64,000 nt of DNA, taken from positions 1,127,307 to 1,191,306 of the forward strand of contig JAJEKV010000053.1 in NCBI GenBank assembly GCA_021234155.1, given 5' to 3'. Both the position numbers and the translations under genes were made by a program. This document shows, one piece after another, positions 1 to 12,620 of the stretch. The notes under the pieces are model-generated. The model was not told the origin of the DNA and made no database searches. It was given only the letters and a program-made list of their open reading frames with translations. Source of the DNA: Isoetes taiwanensis. Its lineage: Eukaryota; Streptophyta; Lycopodiopsida; Isoetales; Isoetaceae. The stretch's first letter is position 1, and the number at the start of each line of letters is the position of its first letter.

Positions 1-1540
1 TCTTTTTTTTATTAACAAAATGTTTTAGGGTAGCGATAATCCAAAAAGAAAAAGTAAGTAGCCGTAATAATGACACGAAATAGTGAATTTAGAAACCACC
101 GGGTTGGATCCTGATTAAATCAGTTTCAATTTCAAAGGCTATAGAGCAATTAAACCCCACCCATCAATTGCTACGTCGCTGTCGCTAGAGTGCTTTTCTC
201 AGACTGCCTTCTTCCAGCTTCATTCCATGTGGTGGGGATATGATTGGACCTTTAGACTTCAACCCCATGATAAAGAACATGTTCCACCAAAACCCTGAGC
301 AGTGTGACGATGGGGTCACTATACAATCCCCGCTTCGTAGAGTTTGTTCTATCTCATGAAGCTCCCAACCGGCAAGCTCAATTGTGCAGAATCTAATAAA
401 AAGTTCCTTCAACATGCAAGTGGAGGACTCTATATGGTACTTTGTAGGATGCGTATGCATTGAAAAGGCGTAAAACCAGTTCACTAACGCTTGAAACAAT
501 ACCAAAGAGTTTTCAACACCTAAAGTTAGAACCACATAGCTTAGCAACCATTAGATCCCAGATATACCTTTGATTGTCCCAGCAACCCGTTTTTGAGCCT
601 AACAAATTGCCCCTAACAAGTGCCTGAATCCAAAATTCAAAATAAAAATCAGGCACATGTCAATTGGCATTGAAGAATGATAATACAACATTAAAAATGA
701 AGTTGCACTAACTCTTAAACCCCATTTGCTTTGTTGAGAATGATTGAGGAAGTTCCTAATTTTCTATATTCCTAAAAGCACCTTTTTAGTGAATTTTGTG
801 CAAGGCTTTTACTTCTCCCAAAAGTTATAAATGGATAAAAGTCACACCAAGCTTAACCCCAAAAAGTACCCCTGGTGGCTCAGAAGCTTTTACTCTCCCT
901 AAAAGTTATAGCAAATGAGGTTTTCATCTAGTATGATCGAAAACATTATCCACATCTTCCCAAGCCCCTTGGACCACCACTACCACCGGATCAGCGGGCT
1001 GGGCGCATGCCACTTAAATAGGGACCGTGTCTTCAACAGTATCCCGAAGGAGCCTATGGCGTGAGAGTGGTCAGGGCCCCAGCATCCGCCATCGGCGGAC
1101 ATGGACCCATCTTCCCATGGAAACATGGGAACATACCGGGTCACAAAAATTGATTGCGATGGTCACCGGGCTAATTCATTTCAACGGTGCGCACCTAAAC
1201 AGGACACCGAGAATTTAAGCGTCACCGCGGAATGTTCGTCTAACGGCTCTGCGTGGCGCGTGACAAAGTATCAAACGGAGCGGTTCGCGAAGCCATATGC
1301 GCATCGCTGGCAGCCTCGTATTTTGTTACCCACATTTACGTCGAGTGCCAACCTACCACCACCGGATGGGACAGCGGTATTCTATGTCGATCGAGTATGA
1401 TGGATACGCCAGCATTGCACCGTGCGTCGGTTTTGAGATTTAACGCGCTACGAGCGCAATCCCAAAATCTTAACTTTAGTCGAGGGATGGTTAAATGCAT
1501 CCCGCCAGAGAAGTCGGGCCGCGCTTCGCATGATACCTGT
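1..1540. other. Intergenic, no gene recognised
   Basis: AT-rich for the first 950 bases, then more CpG-rich. Short open frames occur on both strands (for example 185-547 minus and 1101-1400 plus), but none shows a domain, a signal or a splice structure that I recognise. The CpG-rich part from about 1 kb may belong to the decayed LINE that follows. Confidence 0.5.
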
Positions 1541-2710
1541 GTGATACGTGATGGTCGGTACCGGCCATACTGGCAAGATCTTTGACCTGGTCATTTGTAA
1601 TGGTCGGCATTGCTGGCCCTCCACCGCTCACCGGTGACAAGAACCCAGACGCATCCGGCAGTAGGTGACGTTTCGCTGCACTAATCGGTCAAGACTGATC
1701 ACCGCCTGGCATGGTTTGCATTGCGCGGAGCGGACGAGGTGGTGCTGGATCACCATCAGCCCTCGTTTCGCGAGACAAGGTACCAACGGCACTCAATGTT
1801 CTAACATCCCCGCACTGCTCCCGACGCGACCGGCGCGGGCGGTTCGCGAGATGCCGGATGCCGGAAGTGCCGCAACTCCCCGAGCATTCAACAATGATGG
1901 TCTAGCCGGAATCGTCCTTCCGAGGGTAGGGGATGATGTTTGGGATAGAACGCTTCTATCATCTCATTGGGTCGCGAAACCACCCTTCCCCACCGGCTCC
2001 GGCTATCAAATGCCTTGAGCGCTGAAACGTGACAGTTCCGCCTAAGTGCTGGACTCCCACCATTCGCCTTAGCCCGCCGGCCATCGCCTTCCCCGCGATC
2101 TGGTGCCGCACCTGGAGCACCAAAGAATGGGAGGTTGGCCTCTGACCACCCCAGGGCTCCCGGAGGTGGTCTTCAGCCCCGCGTCTTATGACACGGGCTC
2201 AGGCATTTTGTTGCATGAGAAGCAGCCCACCGCCACGTCCGCAAAGAGGAATCCATGCCACGGGCGTGGTCACAAAGCCCCAGCTTAAGACCCAGTTGTA
2301 GACCCACGGCGGCCATCACTCGGTCTCTGCTTAGCGCTTTACGCCTGGATATCTCGCCTCAGTGCCCAGTGAGCACGCTGGTTGATGAGGATCGATTCAG
2401 GCCCCAGCCGTCTGTTCCTATATATTGTAGCGGTTTTCGTTCCCAAAAAGAGGCCCTTGAGCGTTCTTGTAAAGTCACCATGCAGCATATACATGCCGTC
2501 AGGCGCTTCTTTGAGCCTTCATTGTACACTTGTTTTGACCATCGATTTGCCGTGGTTCTCCGTCTTGTGGTTTCATTTGTATTGCACGCCGTTGTTTTAT
2601 CTCGAAGTTTTTCTTTTGTCTTTCTCCATAGAAAACGGATATGAGTTTCAGATACCCCTGCTGGACTTCTACGGCGGATCTCACGGATCTCGGGCGATCC
2701 CTTTGTTCTG
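1540..2710 (+). mobile_element. Decayed LINE remnant (endonuclease part)
   Basis: At about 1578-1615 the plus strand reads FDLVICNG followed by a WP pair, and at about 1750-1790 LDHHQP. These correspond to the conserved FDLVICNG-type segment and the SDHxPL motif of LINE apurinic-like endonucleases. The same segment is far clearer at 48.03 kb in this window (FDLVICNGLAQWP), and the two stretches align by eye at the DNA level. The frame is broken many times and no reverse transcriptase domain is readable here. The 2384-2700 part is repeated at 10864-11170. The outer boundaries are uncertain. Confidence 0.4.
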
Positions 2711-5700
2711 AGATCTAAATGATTTGCTCGTTAAGTCACTTCAGCGATGGAGGTCACAAAATGACCCTTTCTTGGCTCCTCACCAGATCACTTCACTGAG
2801 TGGATGTCAACATTGCTGGGCGCCATGAACCGCATGGCTTTCCCATGGGTTCACACTCTGCCCATTTGTCTCTTCTCCAGGCCAGGTTTTAATCATGCTC
2901 TCACCTCACATCACCATGTCTTTCCAGACCCCACCTCCCTATTGTTCCGCTCTCTCTACTTTTCTCTCTTATGATGCGTGAGAATATTGTTTCTTGAATT
3001 TGCCTCACCTGGTTCCTGAACTATGATCCCACAGAATCACCATCGTGAACATTCCCAAAGAAGCTTGGTTGTGTATCTTTCTTTAGGAACTTGTCACCTG
3101 CTTTTCTCTCAATTTTACACTCAGTTCTTCCTCTTTGACCTCAGCTTACGTTTTGTTATATATGCCTCACTGAACTTTGTCTCACCTATAACTTGCTTTC
3201 TAAGAGACTCTTTACGGACCATATGAATCTGTGCTGTAAAGGAATCGAATTGATCACTGTTTTTCCATTTGAACAAACACTATTCAGAAAGGCAATACTA
3301 TGTTGCTTTAAAACTTCATATCCGATTCCCTTGGAAATGAGAAACATGATGACTTAGTGTTTCAGTTTGAGGATAATTGAGTCACTGGTAGAATCATAAT
3401 GTTTGTCAATTCCTGATCCATTAAAAATTCACGATCTTTCAGACATTCCCGCAGAGCGACCCCGACCATAAGCGATGGCAAACAAAGCCACCCGGTGTTC
3501 AAGATTGGATACATACGGCTTAGAATCCCTCGCCTGATGGAAAACTTCGGTGATGATCTAACAACGTTTTGGCTCAATTCCCTGAATAGATCGAAAGCAA
3601 CCCAGATATCCTCCTGTTTGGTGATCTCTGCGGCATTCAATTTATTCCTAGTCACAAAGTGATGACTCTCAACCCAAAAGCCGGGGATTTTGAGTGGTTT
3701 TTCATGGCTTTGCGTCCTTCACATCCGATTATGACTCCAGTATTTGGTACCCCGGCTATGTATGTAGTTAGTTTATTAATCATCAATCACTTCATTCATA
3801 GCTTTCATTACAGATCGTGTCATTTTGATACGTTCTTATTTCCCATAATTCGATCTCTCAATTCCCATGGGGCCTCCAGAGAAATGTTTGATTTTATGTA
3901 TTTATTTCAGCGACGGATTATCTGTTAATAGCGGGACTCCTGCAGATATATTTATCCATTTCAGAAATTCGCCGAACATGCAACTTACCACCCCACCAGA
4001 ATGGCCAACCACCAATTAAATCCCGTGGATGACAACTGCCCCATATTCAATTATGTACCAATTGGAAACTCAAATTTGCTGCATATTGCAGCAACAGCCT
4101 AGCTCACGTAATGTAACCGTGAATAACAAGAAACCCGCCAAAGGGACCTCCTCGTTCACTTTTTGATCCAAGTTAAGTCCTAATGTTTAAACCTGCACCA
4201 CAGCTTCCGCAGATTGTCCCCTCATAACCCCTGCCCAAATAAATTCCCCGCACCAATCAAACCACGACAAGGCCTGCTATGGCTAAAGGGAAGGCAAGGC
4301 CCACGCCAGCGCTCTAAACCGCCACCACGCCACCAACAACAACCACGCCAGCTGAACAACCAAAACAATTGATGATCACCCAAGCAGCCGAATTTGTACC
4401 GGGCACCACCGCCTTTGAATCTCCAAACTATCTGGAGGTTCTCCCCACCTCACGCCATAAGCGTCCCGTGCAACGCTTTTGCATCGGCCTCTAAAACAGC
4501 CACCGTAACCAAACCCGTCATTTCCGGTGTTCCAACCGGATCAACCGCTTCCCTCGCGTTCACAACCAAACTTCGCAGTCAGTTTCCAACTCATCGAACG
4601 CGGCAGGCGGCAGACTTCAGCCACCATTAATTTACTACATCAACATCGGGAGAGCCGAATGCCACCGATTCCAAATACCTACCCAGCTCATTGCCGGGCC
4701 GGTTTCATCTCCTCAATGCATAGTAGCTATCGGTTGCTCGGAAAGCAACAATTGCAAATCACTGATCCACTTAATAACCACCGTTAACTTCCAACTCAAC
4801 AGCAACCGTTAAATCAAAAATTCCTTCCCACCACTGTCCTACAAATTATATCCACAAAGACTACGGCGATTTTGCGCAAAACCGATACCCGCGCACGCAA
4901 GCTTGATCAATACCCACGGTATGTACCACGGGAATAAAGTACCACCGATGTTCGATCGGAGTGAAAATGGCAGCCAATCTGACAGGTATGAATTCCCCAG
5001 ATCTATTAATTAAGGTTAAGAGTTCCATATCACTTTATACATCAAGTTTCTGGCGAATACCATATCACGCTGATGGAGTTGTTGCTACGTAACCGAAACT
5101 ACCAATATTGAGATCTACCACGCGAATTCGGTGTTTGAGCTATGTTGAACCGGAGATTGCCAGCCGTTAGTGAGACCACCTTTTGATGCCGAAGACCATC
5201 GCCGCATCTCGAGCATACGGTGTGCTTCACCACGATCCACTACGGCTTTGATCATTTCGCAGGATCACCAACCAGAGGCGCAGCGGATCAATGTCGTACC
5301 GGCCCCACGCCATGCCGGCGGGAAGCCGCCGCATCACCGCTACCTACGCGCAATCAACCATGGAAGCATACGATGATGATAAAGGCACGCCGGAGCACAG
5401 ACCTTATTGATACCCTGTACTAATGCCAATATTCTGGCGAAGAGATTCGGTGACTTCAGCTCCTCCTCCTGTTCAGAAGCACATGACTACATCTAACTCT
5501 AGTGGTACGACGATTTTTCGGGGTCAACATGAAGGACTGCCCCTACCGGAGTTTTGTTCACACCGCTCTATTTATTCCAAGCTCATTCCCACATTCAACT
5601 CTGCAGTGACATAATTGAGTGAGTTGAAACAACGAATCCCATTGCATCACCCTCACGCCAAAGAGCCCCAGGAGTGCCATTGAAAGGTTCAAATCTGCCA

Positions 5701-8700
5701 TTATTCTGCTGGAGCCGCCAGCACCTCCGGTATCGCGGTGAATTTGGGACAACCTCTCGACTTCATCTGAAGCCGACATAATCCATTCAGCAACGATGCG
5801 ATCGGCTTAACCCAAACCGCCCGGAAAAGCAGCAGTCAACCGATGCTTCGGATCGACCATCTGCCGAGCCACAACATCGACAACACGCTAGAAGGAAACT
5901 CCTCCTTTGTTGGTATTATCGGCTCACGCTTTTCAGTGATGCCTACATGACGATCGTGCGGATGTTTCAAGCCTGAAAGCCCGGTATCTTATCGCGGATT
6001 TTCCTGCTTCTGCTTCACGCCATTAGCCACGCTCTCCCCTTTATTAAAGTATGGATTTTGTTTAACCCGCGACCACCTGTAATTCAACATCTAGGGCATC
6101 GCCGCACTTAGCCCTGACTATAAAATAAACGGAATGTAGCTTGTGCTGCTCACCTTGTCAATACCATAGTACAGCTTATGTTCGCCGCAACATCATCACG
6201 CTGACTGGATGTCCCTTGAATGTTAGTGACTGTGAGTTCTATTTCACCTAATCACCATTGCTGAACTCACTTAACCATCTGCACATTCTACGAAAGTACG
6301 CCTCATTATCTCAGCAATTGGTTTAGGCTTCTGTGCTGGCAAACAAGGTGTTGGTCTCAACATTCTGAATAAAGATTTTAGGATCCCATGCATGAAGATA
6401 TTAGCGCGGATAAGTTAGTCACAGTTTTGAGGTGAGCATAATACAACATACAAAGTGAAAAATCCCGCCTGACTTTTTCGATTTGTAAAGTGCCAAGAGG
6501 TTCTTATGCTCTTTGAGTTCATTTCCACCTCACTCCACCAAGTGAAGCAAAATGTGAACATAACCGCCCGCCATTTTCGTAAGAATCATTACCAACCGAA
6601 CAATCGATATTGAACTTAAGATGCTTTCGACTTCAACAAGGTAAAATGTCCATGAAAAACAAATACAAATATATCAAAACAAAACTTTTTCAATTATATC
6701 TGAAGTCTTCCTTCAACATAATTTCAAATTGTGCCGATCCTAAACCTCCCAAGCCTGAGGATGAACCATACAAAATTTCCAGGATACTGTCCCTTGAGCT
6801 TACAATTACAGACTGAATGGCACTCATTTCCACAAGGGTCATCGGATTTTACTCAAGAAATTCTAAACCCCTACCAGAGCATCCTTAGTTTCAAGAATGT
6901 ACCGGCAACAAGATACCACTTGTACAAATTTATGAGGAAACATCTTTCTATTATATAAAAATCGTTCAAGGCTAATTCACGGGATTTTCACCCCAAATGT
7001 GCCCCAAACTAACAAAAAATGGGAAAACCTCACCGTATGCCTTATCAGCTCTTTACTCTGGGCACTCCACTGAGGATATGAAGCCCCAGCCATCATGCAC
7101 CACTCAGCCTTGAACACCTCCCAAGGATTGAGCGATCTTCGTTGATCGCTGCAGCCTCCCAAACTGAGATCCATAGTGGAGTCCCAAAGGCCCGCGATGG
7201 ATTCTGGCTGCCGGGTCTGATTACCTCAAGCAATCCCACCACAGCTCATCCCATCTCAAGTATCGAAGTTCTCCATCTTCTCACTAATTTTGGTTCTTCA
7301 TTTAACCTAACTTCCAATGCAACCTTTGAAAATTGTTTACCTGCTGTGTCACCCCCCAGAGCACCTCAGAATTATATTCCCTGCACCTGAGCTTGCACTG
7401 CAGTCCTTTTCTCACTCCCCTTTAATATTCTAATAATCGCTTAGCTTACTGTCACCCCATAGTGCCTTGAGCCTTCCTGGCTGAACTTTAATGCGATCTT
7501 GGTTCCCTAAGGGTCGCCTCTTTGATTTCGAACACACGATTCTTTCTACACGGCTCAATGATCTTAAAAAACCTTCCCAAACTGCTACTTCTAATTTCCT
7601 CTACTTTTTTGGTTTCCTTCATATTCACCTGCCTCCTTCTTCCTGATTCCTGCCACTCTCTACCTTTCAGATGGTTTTCATCTAGTCCCACACCACCTGT
7701 AATTAATGGACGATCCCACACCAAAATATCGCTCTTCATCTGCACTCCTGGCTATCTCAGATCACCTGAGGTAACCTCCGTAGTGAGCCCTGACAGCTTA
7801 TTTTTCAAATAGAACTCCTGTTCTAACAAGAATCAGGCTCACAGCCACTGGTGGGCGAAATCAGTAAGATGTGAGTGCCTCCAAGTCGATGGAAACCCTA
7901 TAATTTAAACTCAAACTATAGGCTCATGGAACTGTCAATGTTCTGTTCTTTGCATTTTGAGGATAAATATGATGAGTTTCCAGGCCTCATGCTTCATCTT
8001 GGCAGGCCAAAACTGTTGGCCCACCTTTCCAGCAACATGGTTTTACTTCAGTTTTGAGCAAATTTTGGTTACTCCATGAAGACACTTTGTTAACTCCATG
8101 TTTCACCATTCCCAATCTCACCAACACCACTGAAAACAATCAATTGACTCTCAACCCCTGACGAGATTTCTGGGCCAGCACCCTAATGACTCCAAAAACC
8201 TCAACCTTCCTCTGACTGGCAGGAGCTCACTCCTGCCTATTATCCATTCGACCCCACGCCACATACTGAGTGCCCCCTTCACCAGTTAACATCCTGGGAC
8301 TTTATTGATGCTGAAAGGTCTTCAACTGCACCCCTCCTCCTCTCAAGATTCAGCCAATCTGTCAACAATCCTGATAGAAATATTTTCACACCTCGCCCAA
8401 CCTCCTCAATTCCAATTCTTAAACCATTCTCTGATTAACCAACCACCAAGCACCTTGAAAATACCCCACTTTCCAACAAAGACAGAAAACAAATGTGAAG
8501 CAGCACAACAAACCAGATGGTACTCTTTGCCAAGACACTCACACAAAGAATGACCAAGGATCTATGCAACAAGGATGCATCTGCTTCATTCCATCCACCT
8601 CCTTTCACACCTGTGGAGAGCTCCCATGTTGAAGCTGTCTCTCACGCCTGGTGATGCCCTCCCACCCCACAAAGGCAGCCACCAGGCATTGCACACAGTC

Positions 8701-10860
8701 CCCATCCCAACCCATGCTTCTGTAAAGCTCTGTCACCACCAAGACTTCATCGATGGCTAACTCAGGAGTCGCGGTGAAGAAAGCCTTTGTACAATCAATT
8801 CAAGGGACCGCCTGCAAACCCTTCATCGTCCTCTCTGTTTCCAAGTGAGCCTGTTTCGTTAGAAATCCTAAGGAGTCCTCCCAACAAAACGACACCCACA
8901 CTGATCTTTGAGGCATCAATCCAAGTCGCCACTGGCCACGCTACTGACCGAATAAGACACTTCAGATATTACAGCCAACGGATACTTCCTGAGCCCAGTT
9001 CACGACTTCAAACCACCTCAGACACGTTTCACACGGATTCTCCAGCGCGTTAGACTAGCTCACTGGCAACACATTCTTCACTCGCAGATGTTTCTGGAAA
9101 TAGTCGACTAAAACAGCATCGCAAGCTTTACCCGATTTCAGCCTCCATTCTAAATCCTCCACAAAGTCCCGACACTTCACACGAAAGTCACTTAACTGCA
9201 CTGGGCCCGGCAACAAGATATCATTGGCAGATTACAAAGATACGCCTTATAATTTGCGCGCATGCGCCATGATGCAAAGGGCGAAAGTTGCACGAACCCA
9301 TCGCCTTTGTTTCCTTATTCCCCGGACTGGTCCGCTTTCGCCGCCACTATTATGCTGTTCGACGCCTTTAGTTCAGTTGAGAAACAAGTGGCGATACCAC
9401 AAGTCCCCACCAGAAGCCGGAGATCGAACGGCTAACGGCCTCTTCAGTGTTCTGGCTTCCCATGAATCCGCCACTCTGTGCTCTGCCGACTTCTGCCATC
9501 CGCGCCGCATCTCACCATTTCGCTTCTCAAAAATTCATAGCCCCCGCTGGCGTCACAACGACTTGTTCTGCACATGCCATCGTACCATCCGGATGTTCGA
9601 CCAGAACTTTTAGCGAGATACGCGTGTCTTTCACGTATTAGTCAGTACTCTTCCAAGACACAAAATTCTCGTAAACTGCGAATTCTGCATGCTCTTCGCC
9701 AAAGAAAGGAGCTATGCTGAAGCTGAACTGGCACGCTTTCCTTCGTATTAATTTCACAACTCGGAATACAACTTGACCTTTACCATGAAATTCTATTAAC
9801 ATTATAAGCCTTTGTAGCCTGCACGGAGCTGAAACAATCGCCCCCCGATGAGGGGATCCTCAGACTTGACAAAGACATGTATTATTCCAGCAGAAGGCGA
9901 GACAAGCATCAAACAAATACCTGTAGAAGATATTGTTGAAATTCCAAGAATGTGATGCAAGATGACCGGCACCAACCCCCAAACAACCGAATGAAAGTAC
10001 ACTAGTGTTTTCGATGCCCACCTCCTCATCAAGGTCAGTTCCCCAAAGATGGAGACAAGAATTCCGACCACCGTCGCGATTTGACACCCACGGCAATTGT
10101 ACAAACTAGGTTCCACGCCATCCGGCGTACTAAACAGGCGGAGTATGAAAACTTTGACAACACTGCCAACAACCGGATATACATGCCCAACGCGCAGCCT
10201 GGTGGAAGATCAGCCTGCATCGCAAATTTCGGTCTTGCAAATCCAAGGCCAAAACTTCAGCTGGATCCATCTGTATTTCTCGCGTTATGAATTCCAGGTA
10301 GCACTCATGACCATACCCAGAAAGTAAACGAAGCGTGCCGTGATCCATTTTTGCAACCCAATGCAAATGCTGGAAAGTTCGCTGGAATCTCCTGTCTTTA
10401 GTACATGGAGATCAGCAAATCTTCCATCTCCTGATCCACGCCACTGGAATATGATTGGGTTTTCTCAGGAGTAGCCGAATGTTTGGCATCCAGACTCAAG
10501 CAAATCTGAAAAAGAGACGAACAACACTCGAATACAAGAGTTGAGCCTCCTCATTCTAAACAAGATCGTAGTGAGGGAATCCAGGTCCCACCCCTAATCG
10601 CCCCTTTTCTAGCGCCAATAAGTGTAGTTTGGGAGTGTTAGCCCCAAAAGCCCGCATACACAGCCTGGTCACGATGAGGGCGCAGGCCCCACTTCCGCCA
10701 CGGTGAACGCTAGCGAATCCACAAGAGCCACGGCAAATGTGCCTCCAAGAAGCGTAGACCCAAAGGTAGGACCCACTGGCCACTTCATTTGTCTCATAGC
10801 ACGGCCGCTGACAGCCAGATACCCTGCTCGAAAAGCCCAAAGTAGTAGAGCGCCTGCTGT
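2711..10860. other. Long stretch without recognisable genes, C/A-biased
   Basis: No protein domain, RNA gene or clean repeat could be recognised. From about 3.9 to 9.6 kb the plus strand is visibly rich in C and A and poor in G, with frequent CACC and CCACC words, which is unlike the rest of the window. Open frames are all short (at most 129 codons at 9224-9613) and look like random frames. A minus frame at 3362-3655 (97 codons) is open but unidentified. The likeliest reading is old, broken transposon sequence. Confidence 0.45.
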
Positions 10861-12620
10861 CATGATGAGGATCGATTCAGGTCTGGTGAGAGGGCTACCC
10901 CAGAAGCCCGCTATATACAAAGATGGTTCTTCAAAGAGAACGTGCCTTTGTGTCACTACAGAAAGCGCATATTGCCGGTCGCCTCACAGGCGCCTTTAGC
11001 CTCATTGCGCACCTTGTTTTGACCAATGATTGCCGCGGTTCTCCGCCGTGCGTCTTGTGTGTTTCATTGGGGTATTGCAATTGCCGCTTTATCCGGAGTT
11101 TTGTTCTTTCCTCTCATAGCAAAAAATCCCGCGATAAGATGCGCTCGTGATTCACCGCCGGACTTCAAGCGATCCTTACACAGAGATCTCGCCCCTCAGC
11201 AGTCCCGGCGCCCGACTCCCAAAACAGCCTTGAGTAAGCTCCTCAGACAAATTTCATTGTGAAATATTACCTCACGGCATACTTGCAAATACCGTGATGA
11301 CCCACGGGGAAGCCGCACTCCGCAGACAAAGCGCTCAGCACCGGGTCATTGCCACTCCGGTGGGATGTCATAATGGCCCCAACGCCTCAATCCAGCGCAG
11401 ATTTGATGGTGGCGTGCGAGGCTTCGGCGGGTCGGGCTCCCAATGGTGCCGCCTACAAGACTTTTCACCGTGGCATTGCAAGAAGGTTTCCTCAAGACTG
11501 ACGCACGAGCAGTCTATATAGTGCTAGGGGACCGCCCAAACAACGAAATGCACTATTATGGTCGTTCGTTTCGCTGCTGCTTGCCCATCTTGAGCCGCCA
11601 TTGACACTTTGGCGAGATGGAGAAGTGCGGGTTCGCGACGCAGTGCGCTCGCCGCCTGCATTCTGTTTATTGCATTCATATCTTCTACTTCCATGAACAC
11701 CCATATAGAGTGATACCGGAATCACTTTAATCTGTACTGCTGTTTTTGATTTCGCAGTTGCTTTGACACGCCAGTCGGATAAGTTGTGTATCAGATTGAG
11801 ACAACTAGGGACCCCGCCGATTTGGTGTATCGCTATATACGACTAACAGGCTTGCTCCCGTCGCTCACACCGCCGGGGAGCCCGCTGGCGGTAGCATTTT
11901 CGGCATTGTATTCTCTATCCCTGCCAGTACATTGACCAGAAGAATGCCAGCTGAGCACCTGGGGAAGCGCCAGCTGATGCAATCACATATCCGCAACTCA
12001 TATAGCAGTGTCGATGATGTTGGCCCGCCGCGATACACCCCAGAGAGGTCCACCTGATGCTTTGACACTTCTCTCAATTCAATCGATACAGAGCATCCTG
12101 GCTGTGGCATAAGCGGTGTCGGTCATCCATCATCCTGACCCACGCTTTCCCTGCCCACTTACCGTAAGGGTGGAGGTGGTTCGGCCTTATAAGTACTGGG
12201 CATCGAAGCTTACTACCACACACACCGGATGCATCCATCGTTATAACAAACAGGGCCGAAAGCCCCGCAGATGCAATGCAAAACAACAAATACAAGGCGA
12301 GTCAGATGCATGGGGTCACCAGCACTTTATTTCCTGCGCTCCTGGTCCGTCCTCCTTATGGGCGTATGGGGCCGATATCCCTCACCACCTGGAACGCATT
12401 CCATAGAAGCAGTACAAAAATCTTTCTTGGCCCGCACCGGGAGGAAAACTACACGGTCCCATTCGGCACCTGTCTAAGAGACAGTTTCCTTCCATTACGA
12501 GGGCTACCAGGTCCTTCACATTATTTACTTCCGTATGGTGGTGGCTGCGGATGAGTCCGCCGTCTTCAACCCGTTTCGGGCAGCGCATGGCGGCCCAGCG
12601 ACTCAAAGTCTGGCCGGAAA
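10861..12620 (+). mobile_element. Decayed LINE remnant (C-terminal reverse transcriptase region)
   Basis: Between about 12270 and 12480 the plus strand, read across frames, gives AMQNNKYKASQMHG, a V/L-rich strand, then VWGR or PPGTHSIEAVQKSFLAR. This is the segment seen intact as LLYGVEVWGP...ERVQKAFL at 31.83 kb and as LYAWGHLSHLF...VLLYGVEV...LEQVQKVFF at 49.8 kb, which identifies the same LINE family. 10864-11170 repeats 2384-2700, including an identical 18-base block. Frameshifts are frequent and the ends are approximate. Confidence 0.45.

Noticed and set aside
1027-2288. Small plus-strand genes in the CpG-rich start of the window
   Set aside because: Overlapping frames in all phases and endonuclease-like LINE words across frame breaks point to a decayed element.
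9802-10116. Hydrophobic 104-codon minus frame resembling a membrane protein
   Set aside because: No family words, no splice structure, and competing open frames on both strands at the same place.
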